Of a stretch of DNA of 64,000 bases, positions 57,621-64,000 are shown in pieces. The position numbers and the translations under genes were made by a program. The first letter of the stretch is position 1, and every line of letters starts with the position of its first letter. Below the pieces are notes generated by a model that ran no database searches, was not told the DNA's origin, and saw only the letters and a program-made list of their open reading frames with translations. This DNA is from Diadophis punctatus similis (Eukaryota; Chordata; Lepidosauria; Squamata; Dipsadidae): contig JALIGW010000001.1 of NCBI GenBank assembly GCA_023053685.1, forward strand, positions 229,114,434 to 229,178,433, written 5' to 3'.

Positions 57621-58110
57621 GTGTTCTCTTTCCATTGTCTTGCTTATTTTGACTTGCATTACTAATCTGCATTGTATAGTATTTTTTGATAGGTTGGATA
57701 GGCTTTTACAATCTCACTTTTCAAAGTTTCCCAAGTTTCTTGGGTTTCTTTCCACTTGAGGATTCTCTTCCATGGAATCCTTCCCAAGTTCTCTCTAAGT
57801 TTATTGAAATCAGTTGTCTTAAAGTCGAATACTCTAGTTTGACTTTGTTTTATTGCTTGAGCTTGCATAATGTTGAATTCCAATAATGCATGGTAATCCC
57901 CCCCACCGCAAGGTTCCTATAACTTCAACACCTTCTACCATTTCATCTCTATTGGTAAGAATTAAGTCCAGTATGGTTGACCTCTAGTTCCCCTCTCTAC
58001 CTTTTGGGAGACAAAGCTGTCTGCTAGGTTTGTCAGGAATCTGCTTGATCTTCCACTAGGTGCAGAGTTTGTCTCCCAGTTGATATCAGGGGAGTTAAAA
58101 TTCCCCATTA

Positions 58111-58200
58111 TTTTACATTACTTCACATTTTACATTACATTACATTATTTTATATTACATTACATTAACGTTAGATTACATTACTTTACATTTACATTGG
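58111..58200. repeat. (TTACA)n-like simple repeat
   Basis: Degenerate TTACA pentamers with TTTTA variants lie at the 5' edge of the CR1 relic. Confidence 0.85.
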
Positions 58201-58383
58201 CCCATTCAGTCAATGGCTTCTTAAACAGGCATATAAGAAAATACAATGTCTGAAAGACTTTTTTTTTCTAAAACCCAGAATGCCGCTTGGTTTGTATCAT
58301 GCAGCAACAGACAATAAATGAATGGATTACATAACACATAGACATAACTAAATGAAGTTAAGCTGGGAGATCTTTGCTTAGAT

Positions 58384-59071
58384 AGCCCTCGACTTAGGAT
58401 CAGTCATTTAGTAACCATTCAAAGTTATGATGTACTCCCCCCAAATGTACTTACAACCCTGTTCCAAAGTTCTGGTGGCCAAATCCCCCCTCAGTCACAT
58501 GACTGCATTTTGGATACTTGGCATCTGGCACGCATTTACAGCCATTTCAGGGGTGGGTTCTTGTTTTTTTTCACTGCCGCACAGTGGTGCGCCGCTCAGT
58601 GGTGCGCCGCACGCGTGCTTCGCGCACGCTTCGTACATGCGCAGTGCTAAAACAAAAGCAGAAGCAAAAAACAATATGGCGGTTTGGGGGCCTGGCAGGC
58701 CTGGGTCACTGCCGGTTCTAGCGACCCAGGCCGCCAAGTTACTACCGGTTCTATAGAACCGGTCCAAACCGGGAGGAACCCACTGAGCCATTTGTAGCAT
58801 CTGCAGTCATGTCACCGCAATTTATGTTTTTGCCGAAAACTGGCATTAATTTTCAGCAAAAATGCCTTAAAGCAATTAATGGGTTTGCTTAATGACTGTA
58901 GCGTTTGCTTAATGGTTGTGGATTTACTTAACGACCATGGTAATTAACTTAATGATCACCACAAAAAAAGGTCATAAAATCAGGTTGGTCACATGATGAC
59001 CTGTTTTATGACCATTACAACTTACAACCTGAAGGGCAGGTTCCATTAAGACTCTACTCAAGGATTACCTG
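58384..59071. mobile_element. Tc1/mariner-like MITE carrying a nested hAT
   Basis: The left end is eroded (AGCCCTCGACTTAGGATC); the right end TACTCAAGGATTACCTG is followed by TA at 59072-59073. The internal TTTAGTAACCATTCAAAGTT and CTTAACGACCATGGTAATTA are typical. The hAT at 58548-58785 splits it. Confidence 0.78.
58548..58785. mobile_element. hAT non-autonomous element nested in a Tc1/mariner-like MITE
   Basis: It starts CAGGGGTGGGTTC and ends GGAACCCACTG (three bases shorter than the usual CCCACCACTG). Perfect 8-bp duplications AGCCATTT are at 58540-58547 and 58786-58793. GGTTCTATAGAACCGG near the right end is a hallmark of the group. Confidence 0.92.
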
Positions 59072-59102
59072 TAAACAGGACTAGAGGTCTTTTCAAAGAG
59101 AG

Positions 59103-59705
59103 CTTAGTAACACTGGAGAGAGAAACCAAGATCAATATGTCCAAGCTAAAACTCCATTGGAATGGTTAGTGGAAAAAGAAGAAGGGGTGAGCAAAAAACA
59201 TGCTGGCTTGATATCAAATCTGATGCAAAGTTGAACATACAACAATTGAAAGAAGCTGTGCTTAACAGAAGAGCACTTGCATATAAAGTCACCAAGAGTC
59301 CAGGGGTGGGTTCCTGCCGATTCGGACTGGATCGCCCAAACCAGTATCAACCCGCTGGTGATGTCACAATGGCGTTACGGATCAGGTTCGGTCAGTGCCA
59401 GTCCGTGGGCGCCATCTTTTTTCGGAATTTTTTTACTATTTTGAAGTTTTTCCCCTCTGCTGCTGCTTGAAAAAGGGCCCTCCCGCCCACCGTCGGGGTT
59501 ATACTTACCTTTATTCCTTTGCCCAAAGCACAGCTGATCAGCTCCTCAGCTGTGTTTTGGACTGATTATAGCTACTGAGCATGCACGGAAGCAGAATTGC
59601 ATGAGGGGACGCGCGCGCGAGCATAGCGATGCAAACCGGTGGCAAAGGTAAGTGGAACCCACCCCTGCAAGAGTCGGACACAAAACAACAACAAAACTCC
59701 ATTGC
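59103..59705 (+). mobile_element. BovB LINE 3' end, split by an hAT
   Basis: The plus strand encodes a GKRRRGEQKTCWLDIKSDAK-like and LNIQQLKEAVLNRRALAYKV stretch at 59170-59290, matching the C-terminus of BovB/RTE reverse transcriptase. It continues after the hAT as GAGTCGGACACAAAACAACA, the BovB 3' end. It is 5'-truncated. One reading frame carries it up to the hAT boundary. Confidence 0.85.
59301..59667. mobile_element. hAT non-autonomous element nested in BovB
   Basis: It starts CAGGGGTGGGTTCC and ends GGAACCCACCCCTG, with perfect 8-bp duplications CAAGAGTC at 59293-59300 and 59668-59675. Removing it and one duplication restores the BovB ending. The interior has CAGCTGATCAGCTCCTCAGC and a CpG-rich GGACGCGCGCGCG tract. 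Confidence 0.95.
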
Positions 59706-60670
59706 AGGAAAAAGTCTACAAATCTCCATTAATCAGACATATTATTTTAGCCACCATGTCCCACTGATTTCAGTGCCACATAATGGTATTTATTTCATTT
59801 GCAGATTTGGAAGTGGTGCATAGCAAAAATGATTCTGTATAATTTTAGTTTGGGTACAACAGTATTTCATATGGGATCCAAATTTAGTTTTCGGGGGGGG
59901 GGTGTTCCTCTTAGCAAGGAGACAGCATTTTCCTACCACTCAATATTACAAGATTTGTAACTCTTAAAAATATAATTATCTCCTTGTTCAACTAACGTTC
60001 TGTGGTGATAAGGAATAGTTGCTTTTTATTGACTGCTTTTATTTATGGCCACCATAAAACTGCAATTATATTTTGATTAATTGAAAAATAAGAAAAGGAA
60101 TTAAAAATGGCAGTGTTAGGCCAAATCAATACGATTCCAATTTAGATATCTTTCCTTTACATCATAAGAATAAATTTATTACTGGCTCTTGTTGTATTTT
60201 TGTGTCAGCCATTTAATATTTTTTAAGACAAACAGCTAAACATCACTTAGTAAGGTTTCCCCTTGATATTTTGTCTGATTTATTTTTAAAAAAAGGGGGG
60301 GGAGATATTCTACTATTTCTGTTCCTGAATTATTAGTATGTAGAAGATTTCCATAGCTTATTTTGGCTGCAGCCTTTAATTCAGTTGCTTATGAGTAAAG
60401 CTGTTAAACTCAGTGGAACTTACTTTATAAGTCATTAAATGCTATCTCAGAGATGCAGAAGGGTAGGTTAGCCAGTGACCATGGAGACATTCTAAAAGGG
60501 CTGGTAGTTATTGAAAATTGTGAGAGTAGAGCTTTAGAACGGTACGTTATATCTCCATCTGCCTGGATCCAAATTTTCCAGCTGTTCTGCTTTATATTGT
60601 GCTCTGCAAGAATAAGCAAGATCATCTATAGAAAAACCAGGAAGTTCTTTGCTTGCCATAATACTTTTTA
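59706..60670. other. Intronic DNA, nothing recognised
   Basis: I see no repeat of known type, gene or signal. Confidence 0.3.
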
Positions 60671-60742
60671 ACAGATTAACAGAGTTGGAAGGGACTTTGC
60701 AGGTCATCTAGTCCAACCCCCTGCCCAAGTAGGAGACCCTAT
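60671..60742 (-). mobile_element. CR1 LINE extreme 3' end
   Basis: AGAGTTGGAAGGGACTTTGC and TCTAGTCCAACCCCCTGCCC are the antisense CR1 3' terminal sequence. Only about 70 bp remain. Confidence 0.8.
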
Positions 60743-60904
60743 ATCTCCCTCTACCTAGGATCAAACTCCTTTCTACTAGACTTCACCAATAGATGCTCTT
60801 ATCTGAGGTATAGTCTTTGAGTTCAGAGTAACATGTTTGTGAATGTTCTGTAGAATGCAGCTGTATGAGTGTGATGAACTTGTTTTTGGTTAGCATTTCT
60901 GTTA

Positions 60905-63640
60905 TTTCTTCTTTTTTTTAATATATGCTTTATTTGCAGTTTTCCTTTAACAACCAACATATTTTTGTGGACAGTGTAATGACTGGGTCAATACATTTTT
61001 TACACAGTGCTGACAGTAATAATACAATTACATATACAGTAGAACCTCTGGTCATGAACTCTTCTGACCATGACCAAATCAGGTTCCGACCAAAAAATTC
61101 ACTTTTTTTTTCCTGCAGCCGATTTCCCCTTCCACGCCATTTTTTTTTGTAAGTGCCAAATTTCCAAAATTAGGTTCGGGTCATGACCAAATCGGGTTGT
61201 GACCAAAGTTATGGAACAAATTTTATGGTCGTGCCCAGAGGTTCTACTGTACATAGTTTTTATCTTCCAACTTCTAACCTTAATATGCTCATTATAATTA
61301 TAACATATTATTTTATATATCAATATATATAATACTATTTTCACAATTTGTACTTTTTTCCACCCCACTTGTTGCGGTTCTTCATATTCACCTCTTTATC
61401 TTTAAACAGTACTATTCTCTCTTTATTATACTTTATCGCTTTCTCCAAAAATATATTTAAACATCAATTACATTTCTTCATACGATGTGTTTGTTGACCC
61501 CTGTTAAGTCATCAATATTTTAATATTTTAAGTATTACTCAAGTTCCACCATATTTCCAATATCTCCGTTTTCTATAAACACCAATAAAACCAATTTTTT
61601 AAAAAATTTAATCGATCTTGGGATTATATCTCTAAATCCCCTGAATTTGTAATCCTTAAAAGCTATGGATTCCAATATATTTTTTGCACAGTTAATCATA
61701 ATAATACATTTAAATATGCCTAATCATAGTCTTCCACCTGCTAACCTTAGTATATTTGTGGTTATGATAAATTCTATTATATATCTATATATGTGTTACT
61801 ATTTTCCCAATTTATACTTTCTATTTGTTTCTATTAGTTTTTAATACAATCACAGTATTAAAAAATATTATGTCTCTATCGAGCATCTCTCAGCCTTTTT
61901 AGAATTTCATCATTTATTGACTTTTTGGTTATTCTTTTATATTTCTCTCTTGGGATCCTATATTTCTTTCTAATATTTTTGTATAGACTGAATATTCCCT
62001 CTGCCTTACCCCTTATCTCTTTCTGCTGCATCATTTGGATACCCATCCATAACCCTTTCATTATTTTTGGGAAGTCTTCCTTTTTTTTCTCTATGCTATT
62101 GTAAACACTTAAGGGATTATCTATTCGATTCTTAGTATTTATTGTTATTGTCTTTTCATTGTTTCTGTTTTCTTGTAACTTATTTTGATTTGTCTCCTCC
62201 CCCACTCTTCTGATTTCTCATCTGTCTTCTGAATGTTTTGTTCATCTTTTCCCACCATTTTTTGAGGGTCTTCTACACTCAGTTCTTTATCTTTGAACAA
62301 TCCCATCATCTCCTTATGATTCTTTGTCACACTTTCATAAAAACTGTTCGCCATCATTAACTTTTCTTCATAGAACTTTATTGTCTCCTGCTGAGTCATT
62401 TTGTACCAAATTAATATATTAAAAATTACTCAATGTATTTCTAATATTCCAGTATCCCAATATCTAAAAACTCAAAAAAAATCAATTATTAATAAAATTT
62501 ATCGATCCCAGAGTTATTCCTCCAAATCCCCTAGCTTTCTAGTCCTTAAAAGCTATAAATTTATACTTTACAGTCTTTATATTTTCCAGTTTACACCTTC
62601 CCAATTGTCCAAATTTTAATGTCTTATTTGTCTTTTCTTTTTCTCTTCTTTTTTATCACTTTTCTACTTTTTTCTCTTCTTTTTTTATCACTTTTCTTAT
62701 TTTTTGTCTTCTTTTGCCTCGTAGGATGATCTATCCAATGATGTTAGTGGATCAATTCCAGCTTGACCCACCAGGTTTTCTCAAATCTTTCAAATCTACC
62801 TTTCAATGAACTGTTTTTAAGGTTTTGGTATTTATAGTTCAGATTGCTTTAAAAATCTTCAAACAGCTCAGTAGATATTTCCAAGCTTCCAAATCACCTA
62901 CTAAGATAAAGTCAAAGTCAAATAGTCTTCCAGGTGTTGTTTGTTTTCTCTCTTTTCCCCACTTTCATTCAAATTTCCCATGTTACAGTAATCTTCTTCC
63001 TCCGGTAGATAGCTCCCCTAATCCCAATTCCAGCATTCAACAGAGTGTAAAAGTCAAAACAGCTGACTGTCATCCATTCAGGGGGGTTAAATATAGAGTT
63101 TAGAAAAGCAATTTCTCCCAATAATCACTTTTCACAATGTTATTCAACTTTTTCCAGTCTTTCTATGGTTTTAAACATTCTTTAAATATTTCTTTTGCAT
63201 CTGAGTCTTTAAGCTTTAGTCTTTCTCTTTAATTTTTAGTCTTTAATCCTTCTCCATAAATCCAATTGCCGCTTTCTTATTATTTGGAGATTGTTTTTTA
63301 TAATTTGTAACTTGGATTAAATCTTTGGGGTAAAAGTTGGAAGTTATCTCACCCAGTTTCACTGCTTTGTCCACACAAAATCTTAGTGTCCCGGTTGTCA
63401 GTTTGTGACAGACCAAGATGGCCGTCGTTCCTGCTGCCATTCGGGAAAGCTTTCTTCGGATCAACAAGGAAATTGCTATTTCCTCGTGATCGACGAAGCG
63501 CCTCTCCTTTCTTCACCACCCCTCCAGGATGGCTTGACCCTGTAGGATCTCCCGGCTAGCAGTTTCTGGCTGCATCTCACAGAGCCCAGTGGAGCTCCGC
63601 TATTTTCCAGACGTTCCCACTGCAACGTCAACCGGAAGTC
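60905..63640 (-). mobile_element. L1-like LINE 5' region with ORF1 remnants
   Basis: The GC-richer end at about 63640-63360 (AAGATGGCCGTCGTTCC antisense context) resembles an L1 5' UTR. A minus frame at 62399-62145 begins MTQQETIKFYEEKLMMANSF with coiled-coil heptads. Another at 62205-61876 ends FSLYKNIRKKYRIPREKYKR and INDEILKRLRDAR, like the RNA-binding C-terminal part of L1 ORF1p. The two frames overlap by a frameshift. Sequences near 62405-62575 and 61500-61660 share AGTCCTTAAAAGCTAT-type text, and 61670-61840 resembles 60985-61360 (outside the MITE), so a unit has been duplicated in tandem. A Tc1/mariner-like MITE sits at 61037-61249. Confidence 0.55.
61037..61249. mobile_element. Tc1/mariner-like MITE (CAGTAGAACCTC ends)
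   Basis: Left CAGTAGAACCTCTGGTCATG and right GCCCAGAGGTTCTACTG are inverted, with TA at 61035-61036 and 61250-61251. The body repeats TGACCAAATCNGGTT in both halves. No transposase. Confidence 0.88.
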
Positions 63641-64000
63641 AGCATTTCTGTTATTTTTATGAAGACATTCAGAGATATTTTTTTTGAGATAGATGTGAAT
63701 AGACATAGTTACAGTATAGGGTATGATTGCAGTGGTGCTCATCTGTACTATAGGCTGTTGTAACCCACCTGACCATTTTTCCTCTATGTGTACTTTATAC
63801 ATTATATTCTGTTATAGGAACATAACATAGTGGATTTAAGAATAAGTTGGATTTGGGGATTGGGGAGGAAGACCAAACTTTCCCCTGTACTCTATGATAT
63901 GAACTTATGAAATTGCCTTATAATTACTTAATCCATTGAGCCTTGTAGATAAACATTGCCCACGTTGACCAAAGCCCTCCAGACTTCAGATTGGAGATTA
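63641..64000. other. Window end, nothing recognised
   Basis: I see no gene or repeat that I can name. It is presumed to be tetraspanin intron. Confidence 0.3.

Larger units (their letters stand above)
55314..58110 (-). mobile_element. Long CR1 LINE relic with two inserted elements
   Basis: Read from high to low coordinates it contains: the end of the endonuclease-RT linker (about 58110-57900); a 73-codon frame at 57883-57662 with TRVFDFKTTDFNKLRENLGR; RT motif A (IIYLDFSKAFDRVDHNLL, about 56970); the region around KFADDT (eroded, about 56700); the C-terminal part near 56300-56200; and, after the hAT, 55650-55400. The 3' tail AGAGTTGGAAAGGACC ends near 55320. Stops and frameshifts show it is dead. 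Sauria-type SINE 57379-57620 and hAT 55660-56191 interrupt it. It retains more of CR1 than any other copy here. Confidence 0.85.

Overview
The window is vertebrate nuclear DNA, most likely from an advanced snake (colubroid). The evidence is a gene split into exons with canonical splice sites in a mostly AT-rich background, plus a squamate/snake repeat mix: Sauria-type tRNA SINEs, CR1, L2-like, L1-like and BovB LINEs, Penelope-like fragments, and LINE copies of the snake 'Snake1/L3' type whose 3' ends run directly into pentameric microsatellites. There are no bacterial-type genes, tRNA or rRNA genes, or CRISPR arrays. Nearly all short open frames in the window are chance or repeat-derived.

Host gene. 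Two plus-strand exons of a tetraspanin, closest by recall to TSPAN4 (TSPAN9 second), lie at 11866-12057 and 33588-33662. They are separated by a 21.5-kb phase-0 intron. Together they encode the end of TM1, the small extracellular loop, TM2, the inner loop and TM3. The start-codon exon and the exons for the large extracellular loop and TM4 were not found, so both flanks are read as intron: 1-11865 upstream and 33663-64000 downstream.

Layout. 1-11865: an hAT element cut by the window edge, then Tc1/mariner-like and hAT non-autonomous elements, a CR1 3' end, SINEs, and a 352-bp GC-rich palindrome. 12058-33587 (intron): SINEs, a CR1 copy with a long open reverse-transcriptase frame, large simple repeats, hAT hairpins, a Penelope-like inverted repeat with a 13-bp target-site duplication, and a SINE whose core has expanded into a 146-bp AT tract. 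33663-46000: an internally deleted mariner with an intact mini-ORF, Penelope-like fragments, an antisense insertion with a 20-bp target-site duplication, SINEs, and two Snake1/L3 copies. 47000-59700: the densest hAT cluster, including copies nested in CR1, BovB and a Tc1/mariner-like element. 60900-63640: the 5' region of an L1-like element with ORF1 remnants.

Biology. Coding function is confined to the tetraspanin gene; the rest is a record of transposition. Twenty non-autonomous hAT copies have readable 8-bp duplications, most of them perfect, which points to recent activity. The duplications split into two classes that match terminal sequence: a central-TA (Buster-like) class and a class without it. 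The items most worth a second look are this split, the mini-mariner ORF, the hairpin elements transcribed within the gene, the Penelope-like inverted repeats with hammerhead-like motifs, and the SINE that shows a microsatellite being born. I found no convincing undescribed multi-gene system.
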